From assembly GCF_009770985.1 (NCBI RefSeq), contig NZ_WSRW01000001.1:1302001-1366000 (forward strand): a DNA stretch of 64,000 nt, in the 5' to 3' direction. Source of the DNA: Mucilaginibacter lacusdianchii. GTDB taxonomy: Bacteria > Bacteroidota > Bacteroidia > Sphingobacteriales > Sphingobacteriaceae. This document shows, piece by piece, positions 1 to 9,650 of this stretch. Within the stretch, counting starts at the first letter, position 1; each line of letters begins with the position of its first letter. The position numbers were made by a program, and so were the translations under genes. The notes under the pieces are model-generated. The model was not told the DNA's origin. It was given only the letters and a program-made list of their open reading frames with translations, and made no database searches.

Positions 1-2766
1 CTTAACGAAGAACTGCATACGCTCAATACCGAGCATCAGCTTAAAATAAAAGAGCTGATAGAGCTGAATGATGACCTGAATAACTACTTTAAAAGTACGG
101 AAATTGGTCAGATATTTTTAGATGCAAAACTTAATATCCGCAAGTTTAATCCGGCAGCGGTAGATATGGTTAATCTGATTGAAGCAGATATTGGCCGGCC
201 AATTAATCATATATCACACAACATCCGGTACGAAAACTTTATACAAGATATTGCCTCTGTATTGCACAATGGCAATATGCTCGAAAAAGAAGTGCATTTA
301 CAAAATGGCAACCGTAGTTTAATGCGCATTATGCCGTTTGTGCGTAAGGATAAGCAAAACGATGGTATAGTTATCACTTTTATTGATATTTCGGCCATTA
401 CCGAGCTTAACAATATTGTTAATGGTGTATTTAATGCCAGCATTAGTGCAGTACTAGCTTTCCGTACCATACGTGGTACAGACAATCACATACGCGACTT
501 TAAATTTGTTGCAGCTAATGAAGCAGCGCTGAAATTTTTGAATAAAAAAGAAGGCGAGCTGAATGATGCATTGCTTACTAACCAGTTGCCTATATTGCTG
601 GAGAACAACTTTTTTGAAAAGTATATTAAAGTTGTTGAAGAGGGCATTACTCTACAGGAAGAAATTCAAAGTCAGAACAAAAGCTGGTACCTGGTATTCG
701 CCGTTAAGATGGCCGATGGTTTTGCCGTTACCTATACCGATATAACCGAGCGCAAAAATGCTGAGCAAAAGCTGCGTAAAAATTATAACGAGCTGATTAG
801 TACCCGTGAAAACCTCAAAAAGCTAAACAATGAGCTGGAAGATAAGATAAGGGAACGTACCCAAAAACTGTCTGAAAGTGAAGAACGGTTTACACTGGTA
901 TCTAAGGCAACTAACGATACTATTTGGGATTGGAACCTGGTGAATAATACCATGTGGCGAAGTGAAAATTTTACCGCCATGTTTGGTTATCATCGTACCG
1001 AAGACAGTCAGAACATAACTTACTGGTTTGACAAAGTTCATCCGGATGACAAGCAGCGTGTAGAAAAAAGCGTATATGATGCCATCAATCAGGGTAAAAA
1101 GCAATGGGCTGCCGAATACCGCTTTCTAAAAGCCGATGGCCGTTATGCCGTAATTTTAGACCGCGGCAGCATATTGCAGGATGAGTTTGGCATGCCTTAC
1201 CGCATGGTAGGTTCTATTATAGACATTACCCGTTTGGTTGAAGCCGAAAAACGACTGAGCAACAGCGAACTTCGTTTCCGCAAGGTGTTTGAATCGAACA
1301 TGATTGGCATGCTGTTTTCTTCCTTTGATGGTAAAATTATAGATGCTAATGACGCATTCCTGAACATGCTGGGTTATGATCGCGAGGAGTTGCACAATGG
1401 CTCCGTAAGCTGGACAAACATTACGCCAAATGAGTATTTGGATATCACCCACTGGTCGGTTCAGCAATTAAAACAGCATGGTGTATGCCCGCCGTTCGAA
1501 AAGCAATATCAGAAAAAAGACGGTTCGCGCATTTCGGTACTTATGGGGGCTGCCCGTTTGGATGACGATAGTTCGGCAGATGCAGTAACGTATATTATTG
1601 ATGTTACCCATCAAAAGGATGCCGAGCGTAAAGAGCAGGTATTGCAATCATTAGTTAACAAGCAGCAGGAGGAGTTTTATAGCATCTTTATGAATGCCCC
1701 CGCACTGATTACCATTTGCAGGGGAACTGATTTGCATTTTGAATTTGCCAACAAGGCTTTTCAAAACTTTTATGGTCAGCAAGAATATCATGGCAAAATC
1801 GCTACCGATGTATATCCCAACTTTGCTAATTCAAGCCTGTACCAAATAGCCAAGCAAGTAATGGAAAGTGGCGAGCCGTATGTTGGCAAGGCATTTCCTA
1901 TCAGACGCACCGATCTGGTAAGTCAGCAATCAATTGATAACTGGTTCGATTTTATTTATACTCCTGTATATGCACAGGATGGGCGCGTAGATGGTATTGC
2001 CTTTTTTGGGTTTGATGTAACTGACCTGATTAAAGCGCAGCAGGCAACCAAACAGTTGATGCAGCGCAAGGATGAGTTTATGAGTATTGCCAGCCACGAA
2101 CTGAAAACGCCTATTACCAGCCTTAAAGGATCATTGCAGATTGCCACCCGATTAGTGCAAAAAGACGGGCATATGAAAAGCATTTTCCCGTTTATAGAAA
2201 AGGCAGGCAAACAAACCGGCCGCCTTACCGCCTTGGTTGACGATTTGCTGGATGTGACCAAAATACACGCCGGTAAAATGATGTTTAATTACAGCTGGTT
2301 TAATGCCGCTGAGGCATTTAAGGAATGTATTGAAGATACGCAGGCACATGTTGCCTCGCATCAAATTATTATCAAAGGCGATGCCGATGCTATGATACAT
2401 GCCGATAAGCACCGGTTAGAACAAGTAATTACCAATTTGATATCGAATGCTATGAAGTATTCGCCGGATGCGAAAGAGGTAATTTTTACCAACGAGGTAC
2501 AAGATGGTATGCTAAAAGTATCTGTGCAGGATTTTGGCATTGGCATACCTCCAGATAAAAAAGATTTTGTGTTCGATCGCTTTTTCCGTGTACAGGAGTC
2601 ATCACACAAATTCTCGGGTTTGGGCCTTGGTCTTTACATCACATCCGAAATTATACGCCGGCACGAGGGTGTTATTGGCGTGGAAAGCACAGAAAACAAA
2701 GGTTCTACATTTTGGTTTTATATACCCATACACGAGAAAAAAGAGAATAATTTTATAAGTAATTAA
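1..2766 (+). CDS. PAS-rich hybrid sensor histidine kinase (5' end outside window)
   Basis: The frame is open from base 1, so the gene begins upstream; the first ATG at 166 is internal. About 921 codons are visible. The opening part (a coiled segment, then a PAS domain around codons 20-135) resembles the PAS region that follows CheB/CheR-like domains in large Bacteroidota chemotaxis-hybrid kinases, so the missing N-terminus may carry those domains (inference). Further PAS domains lie near codons 140-245, 297-410 (WDWNL, HPDD), 426-540 and 559-680, with a coiled-coil linker at about 250-290. The C-terminus is a HisKA/HATPase_c kinase: SHELKTP with the phospho-accepting His at bases 2095-2097, N box NLISNAMKYSP, G1 DFGIGIP, F box FDRFFR and G2 GLGLGLY. 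No transmembrane segment is seen in this part, so sensing is probably cytoplasmic. A single-domain response regulator follows 51 bases downstream and is the natural partner. Confidence 0.9.
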   Translation, partial: LNEELHTLNTEHQLKIKELIELNDDLNNYFKSTEIGQIFLDAKLNIRKFNPAAVDMVNLIEADIGRPINHISHNIRYENFIQDIASVLHNGNMLEKEVHLQNGNRSLMRIMPFVRKDKQNDGIVITFIDISAITELNNIVNGVFNASISAVLAFRTIRGTDNHIRDFKFVAANEAALKFLNKKEGELNDALLTNQLPILLENNFFEKYIKVVEEGITLQEEIQSQNKSWYLVFAVKMADGFAVTYTDITERKNAEQKLRKNYNELISTRENLKKLNNELEDKIRERTQKLSESEERFTLVSKATNDTIWDWNLVNNTMWRSENFTAMFGYHRTEDSQNITYWFDKVHPDDKQRVEKSVYDAINQGKKQWAAEYRFLKADGRYAVILDRGSILQDEFGMPYRMVGSIIDITRLVEAEKRLSNSELRFRKVFESNMIGMLFSSFDGKIIDANDAFLNMLGYDREELHNGSVSWTNITPNEYLDITHWSVQQLKQHGVCPPFEKQYQKKDGSRISVLMGAARLDDDSSADAVTYIIDVTHQKDAERKEQVLQSLVNKQQEEFYSIFMNAPALITICRGTDLHFEFANKAFQNFYGQQEYHGKIATDVYPNFANSSLYQIAKQVMESGEPYVGKAFPIRRTDLVSQQSIDNWFDFIYTPVYAQDGRVDGIAFFGFDVTDLIKAQQATKQLMQRKDEFMSIASHELKTPITSLKGSLQIATRLVQKDGHMKSIFPFIEKAGKQTGRLTALVDDLLDVTKIHAGKMMFNYSWFNAAEAFKECIEDTQAHVASHQIIIKGDADAMIHADKHRLEQVITNLISNAMKYSPDAKEVIFTNEVQDGMLKVSVQDFGIGIPPDKKDFVFDRFFRVQESSHKFSGLGLGLYITSEIIRRHEGVIGVESTENKGSTFWFYIPIHEKKENNFISN

Positions 2767-2790
2767 TATATTTTTCATCGAATATATTTT

Positions 2791-2798
2791 TAAATTTG
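2791..2798 (+). promoter_or_regulatory. Bacteroidota -7 element upstream of the response regulator
   Basis: TAAATTTG matches the TAnnTTTG -7 element of the Bacteroidota primary sigma factor and lies 20 bases before the ATG at 2818. No good TTTG -33 partner is visible, so this is a weak prediction. It would let the regulator be expressed independently of the kinase. Confidence 0.4.
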
Positions 2799-2817
2799 TA
2801 ACTACCACTACGCACCT

Positions 2818-3195
2818 ATGAGTAATACCGTTGAAAAGAAAATCGTCATTTTTGACGATGATGAGGACATCCTGTCTATTTGCGCATATATATTAGAAGA
2901 GCAAGGTTGGGAGGTTCACACTTTTACAGATTGCAATAACATTGTTGAAAAAGTATCGGGCATACGTCCAAGCGTTATTCTGATGGATAACTGGATACCC
3001 GATGCCGGCGGCATAGTTGCTACACAAACTTTAAAACAAAACGAAGAATTAAAAAATATCCCGGTAGTATATTTTTCAGCCAACAGTGATATTCAACTAT
3101 TAGCCGATCATGCCGGTGCCGAAACTTATCTGGCTAAACCATTTGATTTGGATGAACTGGAAAAAGTGATTAACGAGGTTTTAGAAAAAGCATAA
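2818..3195 (+). CDS. Single-domain response regulator (receiver only)
   Basis: This 125-aa protein consists of one CheY-like receiver domain and nothing else. The acidic pocket is DDD at residues 13-15, the phosphorylated Asp is D57 in the sequence LMDNWIPD, the switch Ser is S87 and the conserved Lys is K107 in LAKPF. With no output domain it must act by protein contact or as a phosphorelay intermediate. It lies just downstream of the PAS-rich kinase on the same strand, so it is probably that kinase's substrate (inference from context). A strong bidirectional terminator closes the unit. Confidence 0.92.
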   Translation: MSNTVEKKIVIFDDDEDILSICAYILEEQGWEVHTFTDCNNIVEKVSGIRPSVILMDNWIPDAGGIVATQTLKQNEELKNIPVVYFSANSDIQLLADHAGAETYLAKPFDLDELEKVINEVLEKA

Positions 3196-3217
3196 CCATA
3201 TAACCAATTATAAAAAA

Positions 3218-3244
3218 GCCCTGCTGGTATTATACCAGCAGGGC
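3218..3244. terminator. Bidirectional terminator
   Basis: A perfect 12-bp stem (GCCCTGCTGGTA / TACCAGCAGGGC) with a 3-base loop is flanked by an A-run on the left and T-rich sequence on the right. It sits between the convergent response regulator and outer-membrane protein genes and can serve both. Confidence 0.9.
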
Positions 3245-3265
3245 TTTCTCTTTTAATGGGGCTTT

Positions 3266-6200
3266 TTACATAGCACCCGGTCCGCCTGGACCACCACCGC
3301 GTGGGCCATTGCCATTTCTTGGTCCGCGGCCACCACCATCAGGCCCTTGCCCAAACGGTGCTTTACCCGCAAATTTTTGCAGCCTTAGGGTAAACGTTAA
3401 CATAAAGTACCTGCCTAAGCGATTTACACTGCTCTGGGTTGTTGAAGTACCTGTTGCACTGCTGGAATAACCTTTATTTTGGTTAAGAATATCAAAAACG
3501 GATGCACGTAAAGTACCTGCATAGTTTTTAAGGAAACGTCGTTCAAAGTAACTGTTTAATATATTGGTTGGTTTAACCTCTACTTGGTAGCCATAAAAGT
3601 TATTACGGTAATATTCATAGCCTAATGTCCAGTTTTTCCATAAATAATTCTTTCCGGTAAGAGTTAATTCAAGAGTCCTGAAATCAGAATTAATAAGTCT
3701 GGTCAGGTCTGTTTGAAGTGAATTGTTTGTCTTATTAACTGCATAGCTAATGCCTGCCTGCGCATCAATAATATCAGTAATATCTGTTCTAAAGCGAACC
3801 TCTGGTTTAAACTGCCAGTTCTTAGCAACGTTTTTCTCTGATGTTTGTATCGCTGTAATAGTGTCAACCTGGCCCACGTAAGCCACGTTATTAGTGTAAT
3901 TAACGTTACCTCTTAAATACAGCTGATAGCGGCGGTTATGCCAAGGCTTGCCATAAGTAATTTGCGCATTGCCGGCGTAATATCCATCAACATTTTGATA
4001 AGTGGTTAAATTGGTATTTTGCAACGACGCATAATATGGATTGTTGATTAAAGCACCGCCTTTACCTATATAAATCAAGTTACTTGTAATCTTATTATTG
4101 GTTTGTGTAAATGATAAATTGGTAAAAAGCAAATTGCCTGTCTGAAAGCTAAATTTATTATAACGGATAGAAAAGTTGTTTTGATATTCTGGCTTCAGAA
4201 AAGGGTTGCCTACAACCGGATAAAAGGCGTTTGAGCGATCTACTACAGGTTGTAATTGGCCAAAGCTGGGTTGATTATTATTGCCATTATAGGTAACTGT
4301 TAAAGTTTGGCTACGCGAAAAGTTATATACAAATCGGGCATTTGGCGCAAAGTTAACTGTTGATTGGTGTGTATCTGTTGGAATATAAGTAGTATTATTA
4401 ATGATAATAGGCGTAGGGTTAATGTTTTCATTATGACCGTCTAAAATAGCCGGTTGTACACCAACACCCAAAACATAATTATACTTAGGTTTAATTACGC
4501 GAAAGTTCAGTCCGGCACGATGCGTTATGAACGTAAAATTAAAGTTGTTACTAAATATCGGATCAAAATTATAAACACCACCTCCTGTTATAGGGTCGGT
4601 TACCAATGAGTTAGTAAATTTATTACTGGATGTATAAGAGTGATTGTAATCATAAGCCAGCTCCAAGAATGATACACGACTCAGCGGTTCTATGTACGAA
4701 AAATTAGCGCCCGCCGAATTAGTTTTACTGTCAATGGTGATTAATTGGTTAGCGGGTACGGTTGGACGACCTAAGGTATAAACGTAAACCGGGTTTTGCG
4801 CTTGTTCATTCTTACTTGTATTACCAGTAAGATTGATACTAAAATTACGTCCATGACTATTAAAGCGGTGATTGTACAACATAGTTATACCTGCGTTCGG
4901 TGAAGACGAATTGGCATAAGTATGATTGGTGTAGGTTACATTACGGCTCATATCTCCTACATACAATTGCGAAGCTTGCTCATCTAATATAGTTAAGGAT
5001 TTGGCATATGAATAAGTAGGCGTAACTTTTAAATAATTGAGCGTATCTGGCCTATACTCTAAATTAAAATTGAAACGATGGTTGATGTTGTTATCATTCT
5101 GTACACTGTTTTGTGTTGTACTGCCCGCAAAAAAGCCTGAATTAGTTTGTATACTGTTGGTCGTAGTATATGTGCTGTTATCAGCAAAACTATAGCTTCC
5201 ATAAACAGAAATCTTTTTACCCCACTGATCTCTGTAGTTGCCTCCAATAGAACGGGCATTAGTAATACCATCCTGATTACTGGTTGTACCGCCTGCTGTT
5301 GCACGGGCAGCATTGCCACGGCCACCACCACGGCCCCCGCCACCGCCAAAGTTACCCCCGGCGCCACCGCCCCCACCAAATGAAAAGGTATTTAAATTAG
5401 TATTATTGAGGCTACCTGATACAGATATTTGTTGATCTCCTTTAAATTTAAACAGGTTGAGCGACCCTAAATAGCGACCTTCATTTTTTTGTGGCTCCAA
5501 AAAGCTTGTGTTGTTGCTTTGGTCGTTTGGTAACAAATCTTTACCGCCACCGGCTGTGGTTTGAAGCGAATAACCATAATTTTTATCCTTACGTATAGTA
5601 ATGTTCAATACTTTTTGCGGTTCGCCGGTTTTAATGCCGGTGATGTTAGCACGGTCGCCATAGTCATCCACAATCTGCATGTTTTCGGCTAAGTCGGCAG
5701 GCAGGTTACGGGTTAATGAGGTAACATCGCCACCCATGTAATCTTTACCGTTTATACGTACCTTGGTTACCTGTTGCCCCTGTGCAGTAATGGCACCAGT
5801 GCTGGGATCCACATCTATACCAGTCGATTTTTTTAATGCATCTTCTAATGTTGCATTGGCGCGCAGGTTCAGTGCAGCTACATTGTATTGTACAGTATCT
5901 TCCTTAATTACTACCGGGTTTGCTGCACCCACAATGGTTACTGCATTTAATTGGGTCGATTCGCTTTTTAATATAATCACACCCACGTTAGCCGGTTTGC
6001 CATCTGCGGCCAAAGTGTAATGTTTAATAATACCCTGGTAGCCTATCGAAGTAATAGTTAAGGTGATATTAGTTCCTTTAATACCCTGAAAGGTAAACCG
6101 ACCGTTCACATCGGCAATAGTATTGGCCGTTTCACTTTGTTCGGATGATAATTTTACGGTGCTGCCTACCAGCGTTTGTTTAGTAGAGTCAATTACAATA

Positions 6201-6283
6201 CCCGTTATAGAACGGGGCGTTTGCGCCTTGGCAAAAAATGCCGTGGATAGGATGGTTGCAAGAATGAGTAGAAATCGTTTCAT
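3266..6283 (-). CDS. TonB-receptor-like outer-membrane beta-barrel protein with carboxypeptidase-like domain
   Basis: The 1005-aa protein starts with a clear signal peptide (MKRFLLILATILSTAFFAKA). A carboxypeptidase-regulatory-like Ig domain follows at about residues 24-110 (SITGIVIDSTKQTLVGSTVKL). Next comes a plug-like region (about 115-230, with VQYNVAALNLRANATLEDALKK), then a long beta-barrel of the type found in the 'outer membrane beta-barrel protein' family of Bacteroidota. Unlike SusC it has no adjacent SusD gene, so it may be a stand-alone transporter or surface protein. Two low-complexity Gly-rich stretches stand out, one inside the barrel near residues 300-325 (GGGGGAGG, GRGGGRGN) and one at the C-terminus from about 975, rich in Gly, Pro and Arg. 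The substrate is unknown. Confidence 0.85.
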   Translation of the reverse strand: MKRFLLILATILSTAFFAKAQTPRSITGIVIDSTKQTLVGSTVKLSSEQSETANTIADVNGRFTFQGIKGTNITLTITSIGYQGIIKHYTLAADGKPANVGVIILKSESTQLNAVTIVGAANPVVIKEDTVQYNVAALNLRANATLEDALKKSTGIDVDPSTGAITAQGQQVTKVRINGKDYMGGDVTSLTRNLPADLAENMQIVDDYGDRANITGIKTGEPQKVLNITIRKDKNYGYSLQTTAGGGKDLLPNDQSNNTSFLEPQKNEGRYLGSLNLFKFKGDQQISVSGSLNNTNLNTFSFGGGGGAGGNFGGGGGRGGGRGNAARATAGGTTSNQDGITNARSIGGNYRDQWGKKISVYGSYSFADNSTYTTTNSIQTNSGFFAGSTTQNSVQNDNNINHRFNFNLEYRPDTLNYLKVTPTYSYAKSLTILDEQASQLYVGDMSRNVTYTNHTYANSSSPNAGITMLYNHRFNSHGRNFSINLTGNTSKNEQAQNPVYVYTLGRPTVPANQLITIDSKTNSAGANFSYIEPLSRVSFLELAYDYNHSYTSSNKFTNSLVTDPITGGGVYNFDPIFSNNFNFTFITHRAGLNFRVIKPKYNYVLGVGVQPAILDGHNENINPTPIIINNTTYIPTDTHQSTVNFAPNARFVYNFSRSQTLTVTYNGNNNQPSFGQLQPVVDRSNAFYPVVGNPFLKPEYQNNFSIRYNKFSFQTGNLLFTNLSFTQTNNKITSNLIYIGKGGALINNPYYASLQNTNLTTYQNVDGYYAGNAQITYGKPWHNRRYQLYLRGNVNYTNNVAYVGQVDTITAIQTSEKNVAKNWQFKPEVRFRTDITDIIDAQAGISYAVNKTNNSLQTDLTRLINSDFRTLELTLTGKNYLWKNWTLGYEYYRNNFYGYQVEVKPTNILNSYFERRFLKNYAGTLRASVFDILNQNKGYSSSATGTSTTQSSVNRLGRYFMLTFTLRLQKFAGKAPFGQGPDGGGRGPRNGNGPRGGGPGGPGAM

Positions 6284-6911
6284 ATTGTTTTAGCCGAGGA
6301 TATTTCCAAAAGTTATAGCTTATTACACTGTTGGACTGCAAAAGTTCAATTTCTTTTAGTCAAAATTCTAATTTTCATATGATTGTTACACATGATGCTG
6401 TATTTAAGCGGTTTATAATGAAAATGATACAATAATTAACTGTCGGCTTATTAAATAATCATTTAGTATAATTTCTCATTCAGCACTGTTATCATGTGAA
6501 CACTAATTAAAAAATGAGCCCGTAATATGTAATGTATGGTTAATTATTACTTAAATATGAGCAGCATTATTGTACGTGACTAAAATCTATACACTGTATG
6601 GATTTATTGTCTCATTATCAATACTATGTATTGAATTAAGCTTGAATGAACATAAAATTGCTTAATTAATTAGATGTATCGCATAAACCCATAAAGACTG
6701 AGCGCGCATAAGTAGTACGATATAGAGAATGAATAAAATGTATGCTGATTATCAGAGGATTTAACTAAAAATAAAATTTTGGTGGCACGATATGTGAGCA
6801 CATACCTCGCCGCTTAGAAGCAAGGTGGACATAATCGGACTAATTTTCTAATTAGTTAAAAATATAAACAACTAATGCCTAACGGTTTTCGTTAAAATCG
6901 CCAAAAAAAAT
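6284..6911. other. AT-rich intergenic region, no gene recognised
   Basis: This 628-base stretch is AT-rich and has no supported reading frame. It carries GGACTGCAAAAGTT at 6333-6346, also present upstream of efp, and a small palindrome TATGTG-AG-CACATA near 6791-6804. The left end is the upstream region of the outer-membrane protein gene. No RNA gene or riboswitch was recognised. Confidence 0.5.
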
Positions 6912-7184
6912 ATGAACACATTAAGAGCAAATCTGCATTCAAAAGTTCACAATTGGATGGATACGATGGGATTCAGGTTGAATTCCTCACAAACGAACGT
7001 AAGAAATAAAGAAACCATTAATCATTATTTCTTTGAAACATTCAATTTCTGGGAAAAATCGAAAACCAATGAGCCCGAAAAATCAAAATTTTTATGTTTT
7101 GATCCCTATGGCGAGCAGTTAAAAGTTAAATCGTTGTTAGATTTACAAAGAGCGTTTTACGAAAATATAAGTCAATTAAAATAA
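6912..7184 (+). CDS. Small hypothetical protein (90 aa)
   Basis: The product is not recognised. It is a 90-aa soluble-looking protein rich in Asn, Lys and Phe, without signal peptide, membrane segment or metal-binding motif. An A-rich stretch precedes the ATG, which fits weak Shine-Dalgarno use in Bacteroidota. It stands alone after a long AT-rich intergenic region and ends just before the convergent protease gene. It could be a small accessory protein; a chance reading frame cannot be excluded. Confidence 0.45.
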   Translation: MNTLRANLHSKVHNWMDTMGFRLNSSQTNVRNKETINHYFFETFNFWEKSKTNEPEKSKFLCFDPYGEQLKVKSLLDLQRAFYENISQLK

Positions 7185-7242
7185 GCAAAACAAGTTTGTT
7201 ATGCATATTAGTAGGTGTAACTATTTATGCATAACACGTTTG

Positions 7243-8475
7243 CTAAATACGCCGCTTTAAGGTAAGTATTTTGACTTCGTATTTTTTATCGTGCATTACT
7301 TCAATAATAATATTGCGGTCGTTTCTGGATTTGAACAGGTTGTCTAAATCAACAATGCTCATCTGATTAATTGGCTTAAAATTGACGGCGGTTATTTCAT
7401 CATCCTTAACCAGTCCGATAGCAGCCCCGGCCGAGCCGGGCTCTACCCGACTGATGATAATCCTTTTCAGATTGTTGCCAGCAGCATAATATTCCAGTCC
7501 GCTCATATCGTGTTCAAAGGGCTCTTTAAAATGACTGTTTCGCTTTAAATACAAAGCGTTGTTGGTATAATCAAAAATGAGGGTAAATCTTTTCAGCACA
7601 TCCATACCTAAATTACCATCGCGCTTTACTATAAGAGAATTTGCTTTACACGAATCCGGAAAAGCGGTAATGACATTATTAAGTCGGTAATTACCCAGTT
7701 CAATTGCATCAATTCTGCTCATGCTGCCGGTAACCGGCCCGGTAAGTCCAAAACCTAAATTTGCTTCAATGCTCTGAAAGCACGAGCTTGGCCGGGCGCG
7801 TTCAAGCGATAAGGAGTGACCGGCACCTAAATCAACAATAATTTTTTGCTCTATACGCTGGCCATCAGCTAACGTTACTGCAGTAGTCAAATAAGGTTTG
7901 CGGTCTTCAACGTTCAGGTGTAATTTGAGCCCTTTTTTAAAAGGCTTTATTTTACCGGGTTGGGTGATAGTAAGTGTACTGTCTGTAAAACTAATTTTTA
8001 TGGCTAGTTGGCTAAAAAACTCGTATCCTAATAATCCGTGTATGGGCATACCCGCATAGCTAGACAAGCCAAAATGATCTTGTTTAAAAATAGCAGCGCC
8101 AACACCATTACTACACAGGTTTTGAATAACAACATTTAATGGCGATGTAACATATGCTTCTAAGCCATTTTGGTTGCCGTAACCTAAAAGTTTAATAGTA
8201 CGCTTAAAATTGATGTCAAGCGAATCAACCAGTGTCGGATCTGTGATGACCATCAAACCAACACCGGTATCCAGTATAAAATTGAACGGACCTTTACTGT
8301 TAATATACACCGGTAAAATGATCATATTCCGGTTTAGCAAGAAATGCATTTTTACCTGTTTCTTGCCTTCATTTAAGGTAAAGTATTGTGCATGGCTTGT
8401 TAAATAACAGAGGCATAAAAAGCTGCAAACAAGCCATTTTAGCCATTTTGGGCTATAACTGTCTGGCGCTAACAT
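7243..8475 (-). CDS. Retropepsin-like aspartyl protease with C-terminal PDZ domain
   Basis: The 410-aa protein has an N-terminal hydrophobic export signal (about residues 11-30, ending SHAQ). Two aspartyl-protease halves follow: the first has the catalytic motif LDTG at 68-71, the second the related VDLGAGHS near 215. A PDZ domain fills about residues 330-405 (GSAGAAIGLVKDDEITAVN). This arrangement is known in many Bacteroidota 'aspartyl protease family' proteins, which are exported and probably act in the periplasm or at the surface. The second motif has Leu in place of Thr (DLG for DTG), tolerated in some members of the family. It is monocistronic and convergent with the small ORF at 6912. 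Confidence 0.85.
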   Translation of the reverse strand: MLAPDSYSPKWLKWLVCSFLCLCYLTSHAQYFTLNEGKKQVKMHFLLNRNMIILPVYINSKGPFNFILDTGVGLMVITDPTLVDSLDINFKRTIKLLGYGNQNGLEAYVTSPLNVVIQNLCSNGVGAAIFKQDHFGLSSYAGMPIHGLLGYEFFSQLAIKISFTDSTLTITQPGKIKPFKKGLKLHLNVEDRKPYLTTAVTLADGQRIEQKIIVDLGAGHSLSLERARPSSCFQSIEANLGFGLTGPVTGSMSRIDAIELGNYRLNNVITAFPDSCKANSLIVKRDGNLGMDVLKRFTLIFDYTNNALYLKRNSHFKEPFEHDMSGLEYYAAGNNLKRIIISRVEPGSAGAAIGLVKDDEITAVNFKPINQMSIVDLDNLFKSRNDRNIIIEVMHDKKYEVKILTLKRRI

Positions 8476-8591
8476 AATTAAGTATAATTGGTAATCTAAG
8501 TTACGGCAAATCCGAATTATTATAACAAGAAAGTTACAATAATTCGGATTGCTGATATCAATCTATACTTAATTGCTGGTGATGCTGTTTA

Positions 8592-9572
8592 CTAACTTTT
8601 GTCTTCCGACTTCAGTTCGCCTTTAATATGTGGGTTTTGTGGGGGAAGTTTGTCTACCTCTCTTTCAACTTCGGTTTGCTGAATGTGCACAGCATAGTCG
8701 GCAGGCTCAATGTGGCTGCAGTTAGCCTCGGCGTATACCTGCGTAAACTCGGCTCCTATGTAAAGTATGGCCGCAGTATAATAAATCCAAACCAGCAGTA
8801 CTATAAGCGAGCCAGCAGCTCCATAAGCAGAGCCCTGTGCCGAGTATCGTAAATACAGACTAATCAGGAACTGCCCAATTAAAAACAGGATAGCTGTGAA
8901 AAACGCACCTGAGCGCACATCTTTAAATTTGATTTTTACATCAGGCAAAAACTTAAATATAATACCGAACAGAATGGCAATTACAAAGAAGGATACACCT
9001 AGGTTTACCAAAGCAATCAGCTTTTCGGTAATAGACGGTATGTAATGCGTTAATTTATCGCTAACGGCATTTACAATTACGTTTACCAGTAACGATGCCA
9101 GTAACAAGAAGCCTAAACTTATAATCAGTGAAAAAGATAAAAAGCGATTTTGCAGCATTTTAAGCCAACCCTTTTTGGGTTTGGCTTTAACCCGCCATAT
9201 CAAATTCAAAGAGTCTTGAATTTCCAGAAATATACTGCTGGCACCAATCAGCAAAGTTACAATACCTGATATTAAAGCTATTCCGCTTTTTCCCGAAAAC
9301 TGAAGGTTTTTAACTACATCCTGTATCTGTTTGGCCGCTTCTGTACCCACATACTCATCAATTTGTTTATATAGGCGCATAGATACCGCATCGGGGCCTA
9401 AAAATATACCGGCCAGTGATAAGATAAGTATCAAAAGCGGTGCAATGGAAAATATGGTATAATAAGCCAGCGAGGCACTTAACTTTAATCCGTTATCATT
9501 CGAAAAGCTCGAAAAAGTAGCCATAATTACTTTCCATAAACTTTTCAGGTAGTCTTTGCTAAATATTTTCAT
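8592..9572 (-). CDS. YihY/BrkB family inner-membrane protein
   Basis: The 326-aa protein has about six hydrophobic membrane spans and the family's characteristic sequences: SLAYYTIFSIAPLLILILSL near the N-terminus, LISGIVTLLIGASSIF, and GSLIVLLVWIYYTAAILYIGAEFTQVYAE towards the end. The family was once annotated as ribonuclease BN; that assignment is obsolete and the function is unsettled. The C-terminal tail of about 45 residues is hydrophilic and probably cytoplasmic. Its gene is divergent from the histidine phosphatase gene. Confidence 0.88.
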   Translation of the reverse strand: MKIFSKDYLKSLWKVIMATFSSFSNDNGLKLSASLAYYTIFSIAPLLILILSLAGIFLGPDAVSMRLYKQIDEYVGTEAAKQIQDVVKNLQFSGKSGIALISGIVTLLIGASSIFLEIQDSLNLIWRVKAKPKKGWLKMLQNRFLSFSLIISLGFLLLASLLVNVIVNAVSDKLTHYIPSITEKLIALVNLGVSFFVIAILFGIIFKFLPDVKIKFKDVRSGAFFTAILFLIGQFLISLYLRYSAQGSAYGAAGSLIVLLVWIYYTAAILYIGAEFTQVYAEANCSHIEPADYAVHIQQTEVEREVDKLPPQNPHIKGELKSEDKS

Positions 9573-9650
9573 AGGTAAAAAGCATCTAGTTTTTTAAGTA
9601 ATGCGTTTACAGCTCAATTGTTTTATGGGCAGATGTTTACCTTTATACAC

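Noticed and set aside
5059..5379. 106-aa hydrophobic minus-strand frame
   Set aside because: Out-of-frame reading of the Gly-rich part of the outer-membrane protein gene.
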